Positions 1 to 14,603 of a stretch of DNA of 64,000 nt are shown one piece after another. Within the stretch, counting starts at the first letter, position 1, and the number at the start of each line of letters is the position of its first letter. Below the pieces are notes generated by a model, which had not been told where the DNA came from, ran no database searches, and saw nothing but the letters and a program-made list of their open reading frames with translations. The position numbers were made by a program, and so were the translations under genes. The stretch comes from Blastomussa wellsi. Its lineage: Eukaryota > Cnidaria > Anthozoa > Scleractinia > Plerogyridae. The DNA lies in NCBI GenBank assembly GCA_947652115.1, contig OX393572.1, positions 11,431,587 to 11,495,586 of the forward strand, given 5' to 3'.

Positions 1-888
1 TCATGAAATTCATTAAGGACATACGATGAACAACTGCCATCAATTTGCTTTTTATCATAGCAAAACGAAGCCACAAGGATTAAGCGTAGACTCGCCTTCG
101 TTGCGTAAAATTGCCAATGAAACCTGAAATTCTTTCAGCGAAAGCGATTTCCAAATTTATAGCAACACAAACTTCAAACTACCTTATGTAACCCAAAGAA
201 AAATATATATAAACATAATTTATTCCATTCTGAAATTATTAAAAACCCGCTGAATTACTACAAAGTTCAGTCCACTCGCAGAACACGTCAAACGAGTTTC
301 ACGTATTTTAAGGGGTTATTCGTGGGAAAAATTAGGAAAAAGAGATGGAGTAATCCCTCTGTGGGTATGTGTCCCCATGTTCCTATTGAATGAATATCAA
401 AGTGGTTCCTTTTCTGCTTAAAATGGTTTATGAAAGGTAAGGATTAATTTGCATGCTTTCATCTTGGCGGTTTTATGATGTCAAGGGTGGCGCAATTTGG
501 TCTAGAGTACTCATATCATGGGTCTAGGCAGGATGGGCCCCACCTTTTGGAAACTTTTTTGGAAATTTTATTTAGTCACGGTGACTTTGCTCGAAAATTA
601 CAATAATTGCTATTGCACTTTTGTTTTTCACAAAAGCCATGAGTTACAATTGCGCTTACAAAACAAACGTCTTGCGAGCTCGAAATTTTAAGAAAACAGC
701 TTTTAAGGCAAAATTAATTCCGAAATGGATGAATTGATTGAAAGCAATTAAAGCAACTGCACTTTTTTAACCTGAAAAAAAAACGCGCTGCTGTAGCGAG
801 CCCTACCAAACTGAGCTATGAAGCCTTGATACGTATGGAGCAGGTCACTTGCAAGTAGTAAACAGGCTCATTTCTCTTTACTGTTTAG
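1..888 (+). other. Intron or upstream sequence of the large gene
   Basis: No exon could be supported here. The sequence is AT-rich. A short tRNA-like fragment (minus strand, about 790-830, with a TAGCTCAGTTTGGTAG box-A-like stretch) probably comes from a SINE. The acceptor at 887-888 shows that at least one more exon lies upstream, outside the window. Confidence 0.5.
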
Positions 889-2115
889 TGTCATCGGTGC
901 CTGGTCTTGAAAAGTCTGCAATAATTGGCCACCTTGTCGCTTCGAAGTCTTTCCTGTTGCAAGCACTGAGCGATGCTGGTTCGGAGGACAAGATCTGGGT
1001 CCCGTGCTATCGGGCGGTTACCGACGGAAGAAACGTAGCAGAATTTTATTCCAGATGCGCAGGAGTAGAAACTGTTACAATTGTTCGCTCTGGAAACTAC
1101 ATCTTTGGTGGATACACTGAAGAAAACTGGAACATCTCTCGAGGTTAGAATACCTCCAATCGGATGAAGGGAGATCCGACTACCTACCTGCCTGTCTGCC
1201 TGCCTGTCTGCCTGCCTGCCTACCCACCTGCCTAGTAGCTAGTCATTAGGGAGCCATTTACTGGTTCGTCCTCTAGTCTCATTTATTGCATCTCCTGCCA
1301 TCGCTGCAGTCCTGCCATTCATATCGAGAATGTTTCAGAGAACACCTTAGAAGCATTACCAAATGTGCGCCTTGTTTTCCTGTTGCAGAGCATTTCAGCT
1401 CCAAGGTACATGTTCGCGGTGTCAATCTCTGCAGCAGAAACAGAAGAAGAAGCAGGAGATGCGCTTTATTTTGTCAGCCGCGCAGCCTCAATTGCAAGTT
1501 TCATTTCATTCAGTTGAGGTTCGCGCGCGCGATGTTTTGATTTTTAAAAATTTAAACTCGTGGCGCGACACTGGTGAAAGGCAAAGCCCGAAACGTATTG
1601 ATTTTTAAACAATTTTTTTGGCTCATGTAGCATTTTACACTTCTGTTTCTTATTAATCAGACCCAAGTGCCAGGGCAAACGAAGTCTTACTTCTTATCGC
1701 TTGTACCTACCTACCTGTCTACACCTCTTTACCTGATTGCCACCTACCTGCGTAAGCTGTGTACCCATGTAAAAGTAATCTTGCAAATAGTTTTGAAAGT
1801 TAAATAGAACCTTTACCTATTCCTTTCCAGAAAACGGAGCTGGTGTGAGTAACAAAGCATTTCTATTCAGTCTAAACAACAAGCGGGGTGCAGACCCGGT
1901 GTTATTTCCCCTAAAGTCCGACAAGCGATACACAGCACATTCTGTGAAGCCTGGTCAAGGACCTACATTCGGCAATGGTGATCTTGTGCTGGAGACGATG
2001 TCTAACGGATACAGTGTATTGGGAAATTCTTTTGGTACTAGCGCCGATAGTATGTTCCAGTTTGCAGAAGGGAAATACTTCGCAATTTCTGACGTCGAGG
2101 TGTTGTATAGTGGAG
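889..2115 (+). CDS. TLDc domain, two exons of the large gene
   Basis: Exon 889-1143 follows an acceptor (tttactgtttag) and exon 1831-2115 follows tcctttccag; both are phase 1. The joined peptide reads as a TLDc domain: the first exon has the region ending YIFGGYTEENW, and the second has KAFLFSLNNK, a GPTFGNGDLVL segment and ends FAISDVEVLY. These match the usual TLDc landmarks (IFGGYT..W, AFLFSL, GPTFG, F.I.EIEV). TLDc is best known from intracellular OXR1/NCOA7-type proteins, so its place ahead of extracellular modules is unusual. A GAG|GTAACC donor at 2115 fits phase 1 splicing to the EGF exon. If that donor is not used, the frame runs on to a TAA at 2154-2156 and would end a shorter, TLDc-only product. 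Confidence 0.78.
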
Positions 2116-5100
2116 GTAACCATAGCAACGTTCTTTACGCACCCATAATTAGTTAAGTTGGAAAAAAGCACAAAATAGGCCCTAATTATTATGTTTTTCT
2201 TGATATTCTTTGTTTTTTCATGTCATTTGTATATGTAATAGGACTGTATGCTTGTCCAATTTTGGAAATACCACGAGGCCGAAGGCCGAGTCCAAATTGG
2301 CTGTCAGAGGAATTTTTTGAATCTAATAAATTCCAAATGGGACAAGCATGTAGTCCTCTTACTTATTAATTATATAGTTAGTCAGTCAACCCAGCAGTGT
2401 CCGGTAAAACTGTTTTCCTAATCTGGATAGCTGCATAAATAACGGCTTCAAATCCCTTGTAATAAATTCCACAAAACTAAAAAAGTGAAGAGCTCATGTT
2501 ATCAAGACACTTGCATTGCACACTAAACATATACAAAGTAAACAGATGATAGTAATTTCACTTTCAGCGCAATTGCTCTAAAAACAACTTTATCTCATAA
2601 TATCTGTTGATACCACATGTAACTGTTCACTTATTCTCAAAATGCGCATTAGATGACAGGTTTTAATCAACTCAAAGTGATCACTAGACTATTCCAATAT
2701 TATAGCTACCGTTATTTGTCAGTTCAGACTTCCCGTATTTGAGACCCACGCCTTGTGTATTCTGTGCCACATTATCCAATTGGCAATTGCGTTACGATTT
2801 TAGCCGTTTAGGCCATTGAAAAGAGGGATACTTCAAAATTAATTAATTAAAGAAACCGCCCAAAGCAGTTATGTTGGACATGGAAAGAATGAACAAAAGT
2901 ATCTTGCATTAGGAACTCAAGGGATCTTTCACAGGAATGTATTGAACACCCACATTACCTCGTGGCGCGTGATTTTCGTCATGTGAACACGAGGTAAAAA
3001 TGAATGTGTTTCATAATTTCCCGCCGTTTCTGGTGAAACTTCTCTGGGGGCCGTAGCACGCTAAAATTTGCATGATAAGAATTGTCCCGTTAAGAATAGT
3101 TCAGCTGACAATTCTGGATTAACTGGCAGCTAGCCAAAATATCAAATTTTTCATTTTAAATAACATTGATCTCATGTTCTCCGTAGTGGATTTATAACTT
3201 TACTTCAATTCATTAAAAAGCACATTTAATTTTCCTTCATTTTGCATTGAGGCCATTATTCCACGTAACGAAATTTCACAATGTTACCGACTCAAAATCT
3301 TACCTCGATTGTTTTACGACGTATGGAGAAGTTTTTATTTGAGTTCTGTTGAACCAAAGCAAGAGCAATCACAGTTGTTAATCACCATAAATGCAAACAA
3401 CTCAAGCATGAAAACGAGCTTGAACAAATCAAATTGAGATTGGTTTCGGTTCCGTTGTTCAGGCGCGCGTTTTGCACACAAAAACGTTTAACACGCAAAA
3501 CAAACCCAAACCCGGATTGCTTTCAATGGTGTTGAAAAACACCATACAAGTTTCATTGTTTAGCTCTTAAACGTTCACTAGGACTGATACCTTTTTCTCC
3601 GGTTATATGAAAACAGATACCTTGTGCAAAGATATGTGTTATCATGCCGAAGGACTCTGCGATGAAATCACTGGAAAGTGTGTCTGTGATCGCTCGGATC
3701 GCAACGTGGAGTGGTGTCTAGAAGGTAACAATTATTTCTAAATTAAAGGGGCTATGGAGCGAGCATTAAAGTTATTTTTCAGGTTTATAAAATAAATAGT
3801 TTGCCTAGATGGTAAAAATAGACCCAGGAATAAATGATAATACAATAACCTAGAGAATTCTCGCGCACTCATTGGTTGAGAGCTAGGGCGCATGAGAGTA
3901 TCGACAATGTAAATCACGTGGCATGTAATGCAACAAGCCAAAACTTCGAAAAAATTGAGAACTTTGCCCACTTTTCTACGAAATAGAGTCCGGTGTAACA
4001 TTTTAGTCTGAAACATTTAGGACGAAATTTCCTACACATTTGATGGTGTCAAGATCAAAAATGCGATCTTGCGCGATGTCACGAGCGCGCGATGAGAATG
4101 CGTAAATCGTGAAGAACCAAGTCTGGCTTTTAAATCAATAAAAAATAAAATTGTCTGGCTTTTGAATCATTTACAGTTAGTCGTATTATTGAAGATATTG
4201 TTCTAAAATATAAAGGAAGTTGGGGTACGTGAGAAAAATATTTGGTATTTAATGTCTATTTTCTTTTTTTTTTTTCAGGTGAACCGAAAAAGATTCTTTA
4301 TTTATACCAAAACGCTACCTCCTACTGGGCTTTAGACTCTATCGAAGACGTGAAGGACCGAGCAAGACTGGGCTGGGGTAAGGTGCATGGTGGAGTGAGC
4401 CTGGATTCCAAGGGACTGAGTGGCCAGGCCCTGCGGCTGGACGGAACGAGTGGATGGATAGATCTCGGGGATCTGGGCACCGCGTTTCCACAAGTGAACT
4501 GTTCAGGGGATTTTAGCATTTCCATGTGGTTTAAATATTATCCTAAAGAGAGCGGAGAGGATCAGTGTTTTTTGACCTTCGGTAAATGATCACAATCTAA
4601 CCTCTTCACACAAACAGACAGACAGGTAGTGAGAATATTGGCAATCATCGACTACCATACTTTTATTGTCCAGTGAGAAATGTCGTCAGGATTTGTCATG
4701 TTGCTTTGCGCCATACCTCTGGAAAATTACGGGCTTCCACGCACGCCACCAACCGATGTGTGGAATTAGACTAGGCCTAGAGACAAATATCCCGAAAAAT
4801 GCTCCAAAAATCTATCCGGAAATTCCCAGTTTTGTCCATAAAAATCTCGCCAAAAATCTCTAAATATCAAAAAAAAATTCTAAAAGTCCCCAAATTAAAA
4901 TATCCCAAAATTTTCTGAAAATCTCTAAGAACGACACTACCTGTCTGCCTGAGCTCGACGTCATCTTCAATAGAAATTTCTGGTGTTCACGGTTTTCTGA
5001 GTTTCACAGACACCGTATTTTTAGCGAATTGTCTTTCTACCAATCGTACATTCGACACTTTTCATTTACTATATTATTCATGCCATTAGCAAGTTGTACA

Positions 5101-8100
5101 TTATAAAGAGGAACCTCGATTTAACTAAGTGCCAAGGGACTGAGAAATTTGTTCGTTATACAGAAAACAACTAAAATGTTCGTTATATCGAGGTATAGTT
5201 AAAATTGTTTTTTTGTTAAGAGGATAAATGTGTCGATAGTGTCAATGTCTGTATTTACAATAAGTCTTTATACAATGGAAGACTTTTTCCGTGTTTACAT
5301 ACCCGATTCACACCAACAAAACATGTTCAATTAAACCAGGTTTAATAAAATGAAAGCATCAGAAGATTGAAAGATTGAAATTTTACATAGGATTTAGGTA
5401 AGCTCTATTTTGTGATTTCAGCCAACCTACCAGGACCGTCTGCACGCGGATCGTTCTAGCGCTCTTTGTGTCAACATAAACCTCTATAAACCATATATTT
5501 TTGAAAGCTGAATGATCACCATGATTACGGCTAATTCCTTTAAAAATCATAAAATTTTAATGCGTTTAAAAAATGAGGAGGTATTTACAAAGCTAAGTGT
5601 TTTCATTCTTTAAGTTCCACGCTCACCAAAAAAACAAACGGAAGAAAACGATTAGTACGGCTTTTGTTTCTTCACACGTTTGCCTAAAAAACCGTGTGTT
5701 CGTTTTATTTTTGCAAGCAAATATAGTCGGGGATGAGAAATTATTACCACCGCCAGTGGAAAATAGGCTATAACTGGTTTGTACTACCATGGAAGTTCTT
5801 ATTGTAGTTTTGTGCTTTGTTGGTTTTGGTTCTTCTATGTTCGCTATTAGATATTTGCTATTTGCGTTGGTTGCTTGTGTAGTTTTGTTTATATCCATTT
5901 TCACAAGTAGGTTTCAATACCTTTCGTCTCAACCAAGGTCACTGGGATTACAAACCCAAATATGTCTACGTTTTATAATTGGTAGTCTTTCTAGTTGTAA
6001 AGTAGAGTAAGGAGAGTAAGAGTGTCGAGAGCACAGAAGGCGAAGCTTGCCGAAGAATAAAGGAAATAAGATTCCAGAGATGACTTCTGGTACCTCCCGG
6101 CTGACCTAATTCCCTTTGGCATTCTAACAACAGTGTGCATATCTATACCGTGGCTATGGGCCCCTGATATTTAATTTTATAAAATGAGGTTTACAAAACA
6201 TGACAGTACAAAAATAAGCGTTTGAGGTAGTTTACCATATTTCCCAGTGTTAATTTCATTTCAACTGTTTCCTTAGACAACGGGATAACGAAACTCGAGA
6301 TATATTACGACGCAACCTCAGAACATGTGGGACTGGCTGTAAGCACTGTCACCTTTTGTGGGTCTTATCTATTCTCAGTGTTTAAAGGATTTTGGACTCA
6401 CCTTGGCGTCTCTTGGGACAGCGTAAAACAAACCGTTGACATACAAAAGTAAGTGTTTGTAATAATAAACAGCATAATCGTCCATCGTATCTATGAAGGG
6501 AAGCTTGAAAACCTTCAAAATCTGGCCCCGGTTGTTCAAGGGTTGGATAATTGAATCAGCGCTATCCACCGGATAAATCACTATCCAGTAGATGGCGTAG
6601 ATTGTTTTTCCAGTAATTTTCAACTGGATAATAGTGATTTAGTGATTTTTCTCAAAGTAATTAACAATTCATCGATTTAAAGCAAATAAAATCATAACCG
6701 TGAAGGAGGTTTGGATCCCGATCTTAATTAGCATAGATTTTGACAATTTTATTTCTTCGTTTACTCCTTAGTTTTTGTTTCGATTGAGAAGATATATCAA
6801 ACACTCGAGACAGTGTTTCATCGGCTATCCAAACACCTCGAAGTTCGTTACAAATACCCCGCTGCACGTCACATTTTTTAACTCTCTTTAAGGTGGGCCC
6901 ACACGAGGGGACATGTTGCAGGAAAATGTTGCAGCAACATGAAGCGGGGACAAAATCGCGTTAAGTGCACACTGAGGGGACATGTTGCAGGGATGTGTAG
7001 CAGGGACATGTAGCAGGGACCAAATCGCATAGTTTGCACACTTGTGAAAAAGCTGCCGGGACATGTTTCAGGGACATGTTGCAGCGACACATACTCTCGT
7101 GTGCGCTGACACTTTTTCACTTGTGCAACATCGAATTTGTGCAAAATTTGTCCCCGCAACATGTCGCACGGAGTTCAACTTGTTGAACTTCATGGGACAT
7201 GTCGCAGCGACAGAACTTTGCGTGAAACGCCATGATCACCGTGTGCAAGGATGTGCAACATGTCCCTGCAGCTAAAACTGATATTTGAACCAATCAGACA
7301 CAAGATCCAGCTTGCTTTGCGGAAGTGCATTTAGAAAAAAGATGGCGGCCGTTCACAGAGGAGTCCGTGATCGCGCTAGTAATTGGAATCACTGGGATAG
7401 AAACCGAAAACTGGTTGTTCTTTTGATGATGCTGCTCGATGATGAAGCTCCTATGATGCTGGAACGAAAAGTCTGGTGCCGGCAGTGGCTACCGAGCGCC
7501 GCCATCTTCATTTCCAGATATAAGTGACCAATGCATTGTGGTCTTTATTTCTTAAACTCTCGCATATTACCGTCGTTGTTTCACACGAGGGGGCATGTCC
7601 CTGCAACATTTACCAGGGACATGTTCCAGCTACATTTTCGTGTGTGTGTGCAAGTCTTAATCCTTTCCCTGACTCATGTCCCTGCTACACGTCCCAGTTA
7701 CATGACCGCTAATGTGAACAGTTTATAAAAATGTTGCTGCTACATGTTGCAGCAACATGTTCCTGCGACATGTCCCCTCGTGTGAGCCCACCTTTACGGT
7801 GTTTGGGTATCCCGAGGGGACACTGTCTCTCGTGTTACGAGTAATTGCCACATGCCAGGAATGATGGCAGAGAAATATTTCAAGGTTATGTTGTCTTCAA
7901 TAATAATCATTTTCTCAATATACTATATACTAAATATTCAAACTAAAACTAAATATTCAATGGAAAATCGAAAATAGCGGAAATTGAATAGCTGGATCTT
8001 GATAACCAGAAACCAGCACTGCGTCACCCTATAAACGCAACCTTAAATTAATATAGAAATCTATGCTAAACTTTATTAAGTGAATATTGTAATTTGTAAT

Positions 8101-11100
8101 TGTACAGTGCTCTAGGTAGCGTGCCGTAAATGTAAGTTAGTCATTTTTGTAAGTAGCATACTGTGAGCTGTTTGTATGTAATATGGAATTACAAGCATTT
8201 TAGGCATCCTACTGATGAACGGTTATGGCAATTAGATATTTTTTAGGAGCCAGCATTGAGATTGTGGTCTGTCGCCTTTGAATGTGTAGATTGTAGATTT
8301 TTCTTGTAACTACAGTGGAGATTTTATTGTATTTGTTCTATGTTTTTGAGCCAATAAAAAAATTCTCAAGGTCAAGGAAATGTTTGCAGGAAAATTGGTT
8401 TTATGTTTGGTTTTTCAACTTTAAATCATGGAAAATTTAAAGTGCTGCTACGGTGAAAAAATGTTGTACTTGTTCTTTCTTGATTCCGATTCCTAGCATG
8501 GGTAGAGACGGCCGGCAGGCTTAATAAAAAGTACTAAAAGTGTTTGTATCTTTGCAAAGTAGAAAGAAAATCATGGCTTTCTAGAAAGGTGGCCATTAGT
8601 CGATTTTCCAGTGTTACTTTGTTTGTGTCACGCAGGAATGGCGAAAGCTTAACTTCTGCAATCACGTGGAATGTGTGCCACGCATGCAATCGTTCTACTA
8701 ACAATAGCACATCTGTCACGCTGGGAGCTGACTCCTTTCCTAACGCTTCGTTTGACGAGATTGGAATTTGGTTGCAACCACTTGAGTCGCAGACTTTAGT
8801 GGATATCTATAACACCTATAGAGGTATGTATGTGTGGATTTCCTTTTCCCAGTAGATCAATTTATTTGTGATATAATCTGGAATCCAGATCTCACAAGGC
8901 CAAGCGGACAGAGTGAGATCTACAAGTAGGTCTTATACTGGTATGTGGAATACTTGTGTAGGTCTTATTTATACACATGCCCGTATTTATACACAGACGA
9001 ATTATCGGACAGATTACCTCTGCCCAAATCTAGACGGATTTGATCCGTCTCGTATAAATCGCGCCATTATTTGAAAAGAATTCTAGAAAAAAAATCAAGC
9101 TTCAACGGGATTTGGTCAACTGCGAAAGCTTGTTGTGAACTTGGTACGTTAAGGGGTACTGCCCAGAGAAGGCGGTTTACGAAATGGCACAAAAAGTTGG
9201 CTCACAAAAGTGAGACAAATATGGATGGCTTTCCTTGACACAGATGTCTATTAGGTAATTAATTCCTTTTATGTCTCCTTTTCCAGGCGCTTGACACGCG
9301 TCATAATTTAACTTGCTTCGAATACACCTTTGACACAAGTCAAAGATAGATTACATTGCACTATAGCTTTGACATACGTAAGAGACGTACAATCTTTGAC
9401 CAAAATCGAAGACGGCCTTTGCCACCTTTGGCCCAAGTCAAAAGTATGTGTCAAAATCAACTTTTCGTGCATATCACGTGTTGCGATTGATACCACATAA
9501 TAAAAATATTATACAGACCATGTATCTGAACTGCAGTTATTTTTCAAGTTATAAGGGAAAAAATTTGTTCCCAGAACATTGTGGTTTTTGAATGACTTTG
9601 TCGCCGGAAATGAGGTCTCCGTGTTATTACTAGGCTCGATTACCAGCCGCTGTTCGGGAACCGGAGCCCGCGCTCCTCCCCGAACACACGACTGGACGCG
9701 TGAGATTGCCATTGATTTCCGCCAATCAGAAGGTCGCCTCCTCAAATCGAGCAGGCAGCGAAGGCCGCATAAATTATTTCTTCAAAGCAGATTTTCAGGC
9801 TACGTCCACACTAATCCGTAGCCTGTGGTCATTACATGATCGATTGGTCTTTTCTAATCTTATATTTCCCAGGTCCTGAACGTCTGCACGTCGAGCTGTC
9901 TCTTCAGTTCACGGGTATTTCATGGGAGAATGATTTTCATAATCCTGAATCGGTGGAGTATACAACCCTTCTTCAAACCTTAAGGGATGAGGTTGGTTAT
10001 TATAACAATCACGCATTGATGTTAAGTTTCAGTATGGTCTATTGCAGGCGATCTCGTCCGTCATTTAAAATGCAAATGTATGCATTGTGGTCACGTGCCG
10101 ATAATGAGTATATTGGACAGGATTCTATCGGACAGCAAAATATTAAACATAGCGCCATTTGCTAAATGAAGTTTCTGTTTATTCGATAGAAATATCTCCA
10201 GGTCTGGGATATTTAAAACATTGTGATGTTGAACGATTTACTACAAAGGCTTTTGGATCAAAAATTAATATTTTAAAGGAGCTACGTCACGATATTTTGA
10301 GTCATTTCGTCGACATCCTAAATTACCCTTAAAAGCTTTCAAATAAAATCTCTTTGTTAATAACTTCTGTGATAATTAACGATGGCGCAAAACTATTTAC
10401 AATGGACGGTTCTGGTGATGCAGTCAATAACATGAATAGAAAAATATAATCTACAGGAATATTATATTCGTGTAAAAAAGCGAAGCAAAGCTCAAAATTG
10501 GTCCTAGAATGAATGATTTAGAAAAGGGGAGAAACAAAACAGATCATTTTATGTAACAAAAATGTAGGAAAAAAATGTAAAAAATGTAGGCTAAAAATAA
10601 TAGTTTGCTAAGGACGAAGAACACCAAATGAGTGATACCAAACCCAAAAGGAACAAGAATGGTTGAGGATGGAGAAGATTGAAACTGATTGGAAATGACG
10701 ACTTAAATTTAGGCTAAATTTTTGCGCGAACGATGACGTAGCACAGTGGTTTCGTAGATCACGCGGCAAGGAAAAACTGACAGATCAATTGGCAAAATAT
10801 TATTCGGATCTCTTCAATTCAGACCAGCACCACTCATTTCAAGACGATTAGCACATTGTATCTCAGTCTGCAGTGTTTTTGTTAAGTTGTTTTGTTTTGA
10901 ACCTTTTTGCCTTGTTGAATAAGAGCCATTTCATTTCAATTTGATGAAAAGGTTTTCTTTTGATTTGGTGGATTATATTTATTTCGTCGGTACAATAAAA
11001 TGTTTGTTGGATTCATCCTCGCCCAATTTAGATATTCAAGTCTCGACTTCAATATTGGGCGAGACCGAATACTTGTATTACAGATTGACTTTACATATTG

Positions 11101-11970
11101 GGTGAGGATGAATCCAATAAGTGTATATTGTCCTGGATACTTTTTTCTCAATTTTCAATATCTTAATGCTGATTACGTTGAAGATTTAGTTGAAATCAGG
11201 CTTCTTAAATACACAGTTTTACTAGAAATGAAGAATTTTACCATCTTCTTGCAAATGCGAAGTCGGTTGTAAATTAATAAAAACTACCATTGTCCAAACT
11301 GAATACAGTTGGAAATTTTTTTAAGAAATTTCAATTTTAAAAGAGTAAAGAAGCAATAAAGTGATTTCCTGATCAGTACATGTGCATGTTTTTTTCTTTT
11401 TCTTTTCTTCTCAGATTATAACGTTCTATTCAAATATGGCTGATGTTATCATACACTTAGAAAAGATATCTTTACAGAAGTGCTGGTAAGCATGATAAGA
11501 GTACCTTCCAAGCCTGGCTGTATGATCTTCATGTAGTCTTTAAGAGATCGGTGAGCCTCTGGTAAAAATAGGCCTCTTGCATGATAACTAAATTATATTC
11601 GGCCACCTAAATGCAGTTTCCACATGGGCAATCATTCGAACTCTGTTACTTTGAGAATTCGTTCAGAAGAAATGTTACAAATTTGCACTTCAAAAACGAG
11701 GCTTAGTGGTGAAACTAGCCAGTCAGGGGCGGATCCAGGATTTTTCTTAGGAGGTTGTGCACTACTAAGGAATGACGTAATTAATGGTGACGTAAGCAGA
11801 ATACTAGTTATATTATAAAGCTCCAGATTATCTCGGGAGAGGGTGGGGGATGCGCACCCCTTGCACCTTCCCCCTAGATCCTCCCCTGTCAGTCTGTCAT
11901 AACCATGCGTAAGGTCTGTTGCATCGAATGTAATGACTTCCCTGTCCATGTCGACATTCAAAACGTTCAG

Positions 11971-12015
<45 letters not shown>

Positions 12016-14469
12016 GTATAACAATATAATTTGGTTTTATCAACTGGGTTGATAATGTCAATTGGCCACCGTAAAGAGATTCAAGTGCTGACGTTTCGAG
12101 CGTTAGCCCTTCGTTGGAGCGAATCAAAACGAATCAAAATCAAAATTCAAAACGTTCCTCCGATTGAATGTAAAAACCAAAAACATGCATATATTCGTGT
12201 TGTTAAGGATTCATGTATGTGTTAGTAATGGCTTGATTTCGTACAGTAGTAGTCGGCATTTTGTAGGAAACGTGGAATCCCAACTGGTCTATGGGCTGAG
12301 ATCTGGCTCCAGAGGGCCGGGTGCAAGTCCTGGTTCCAGTCGCTACTGTGTTTTTCTTGGGCGAGACACGTGTCCCTACCTGACACGTGTATCTACCAAG
12401 GTGTGTAAATGGGAAAGGGCGAATTTACTGCCTGGTAGTAACTCAGCTAGCTTCCCGTCCGGGGGGAGAGTAGAGTTACTCCTAGAAACCTCATGCTGCT
12501 TGAAACCGGAGAAAGCTGCGGGATTTAGCGACACCCAACCCGATGCCAACTTTACACACCTTCTAGTCCTCCCACAATAGGGGGATTCATGCTGACGTCA
12601 TTGTTTACCTTTTTTTACATTAGCATACAGCTTGGCATACAGAAGGCAACATGTTAGATACGAATGGACTCCAAACAGTTAAAGAGCCAGTGAAATTTAG
12701 TATATGGTGAAATTTTTAGCTCTTTGCGTGTAATATTGAAGGAGAAATTGTCTTTCAAAATTTCTGGGTGGCAAAAGCGCTAATGAGCTCATACATTCTT
12801 TGTAAAATTTTGAGTTTTTAAACCCGCGTCAGACAAAAAGAATTCAATACATCGAGCTGAAATTCATTGGCAGAGTTAATCGTGCTATGAACTTTCAATA
12901 TTCTGATTTTAAAATTAAAAATTTTGAGTTTTCAACTTCATCAGGTAAAAGTCATTTTTAAACATATATCTGTTGGCCTGTTTTCAGCTCGGTAGACGGC
13001 TTTGTTTTGAAAATAGAACAGTTTGAATTTCAGATTTTTCACAATGCGTGACATCGGCCTTGTCCCTGTACGTGCGCGAAAATATCGATTCGCCTTATGT
13101 TTTCGAGTTCTGAGTAACCGATATGTTGAGGGAAGTGTCTATACGAATGTTTTCAAGTTTAATAACGAGAAGAAACGTTTTGAGAGAGCCAAAGTAAACT
13201 CCAGATGTTTCCACAGGTTTCCGGTCGCCATGTTGGAGTCCCTCAGAGGGGCTCCAACATGGCGTCTCCATACTAAACACTATAATTTTCACTGATACAC
13301 TTTGTCGAATAACTCGAGTTCGGAATATCGTACATCCCCGAAACTTTGGCATGTTGTTTATTTATTACTCTTCTACGATATTTCAATTTCTTGACTCAAT
13401 TTATTGAATGGTAAGGGATTTTATTGCTTGCGTGCGTGAAACTTGCGTGATACTTGCGTGACGTGAAAACCACCAATACCGTCTTCTCCAGATGCGAAAT
13501 AGTCGTCGCTCCCGAGAACTTATTTAGAGAAAAGAAGTATTTTGTCTAGTTACCTCAGGTAAAATACCGTATACTTATTTTCCAACTAAAGCTTTGTTCT
13601 TTTTCCTGCAGGGAGGAAGGTGGCTTAGTTGCATGTAACTTAATCGTGGATTATGACAGCGCAGGATACAAACAGCTTGGTCTTTTGTTGGAAGACTGGC
13701 TGCCAAACGCAAATTTAATAAGCGCCTCTAAAATTGTTCTTCTTGGCAGCAGAAATGACAATGGTATGCTGTTGTTATAAACCTTTAGACTCTAAAACGA
13801 GTACGACAATGAGAACAAGATTTTTAATTCTAAAGTAGTGCGCATGCGTGAACCAGCGTCATTTAAGCGGGAAAAAGCGATGGCTGTCGTCATTCTACCA
13901 AGATGTTTTAACAAAAACAAGTTATCGAAAAGTTAATAGTAGTTTCATCATCTTGCGATCAGAAAAGGACTCAGCTGCTTTCAATGCAAATAACCGTGTT
14001 AATTTTCCTGCTGATAAAAAAGAAAAATGAAGATTTCCGGGGTGCATATTTTCTTTGCATAACTGAATACGTGCAATCGTCCTCACTAAGTCCTCAATAC
14101 TGTCACCATGATTAAAGTCAACTTTTTAAATGTATAAAATTGCCTTCAAATCAAAGGAAACCTTGAAATAGTAGTTTACTGAGGAATAAAAAAACACCAA
14201 AGATGCACCGAGAAACTAGGAAGAATCAAGGATGGCTTTAAATGAGGAAGATTGAGAAGGATTGTAATTGACAAATTTGAAAAATTTAGGCTAAACTTTT
14301 CAAAGTGTGCCATCCGTGACCGAGCTCCTTTAAAGCTCGATATCAATTTTTATTATCCAACTGTGCTTCGTAGAGTACAAATAATGCCCAAAACGAGTAC
14401 AAATATCACGCGCTATTTGTACTCCAGAGAACCGGTTAGAAATTCGCCCGCGCGGACATAACAATTTGG

Positions 14470-14505
<36 letters not shown>

Positions 14506-14527
14506 TAACGTTGTGTAGTATCGCTGC

Positions 14528-14562
<35 letters not shown>

Positions 14563-14565
14563 GGA

Positions 14566-14603
<38 letters not shown>

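Noticed and set aside
5789..6010. Hydrophobic ORF as a small membrane protein
   Set aside because: AT-rich intronic sequence with low-complexity hydrophobic codons, no start context, no family resemblance, and it lies inside the LamG intron.
6878..7275. Cys/His/Thr-rich ORFs with ATCP and HVPATF-like repeats
   Set aside because: They are translations of the reiterated GGGACATGTTGCAG unit of the Harbinger-type foldback.
11632..12024. 130-aa minus-strand ORF
   Set aside because: Much of it spans the GGGGCGGATCCAGG inverted-repeat element; its SAQPPKKNPGSAPDW stretch is a typical translation of that repeat.
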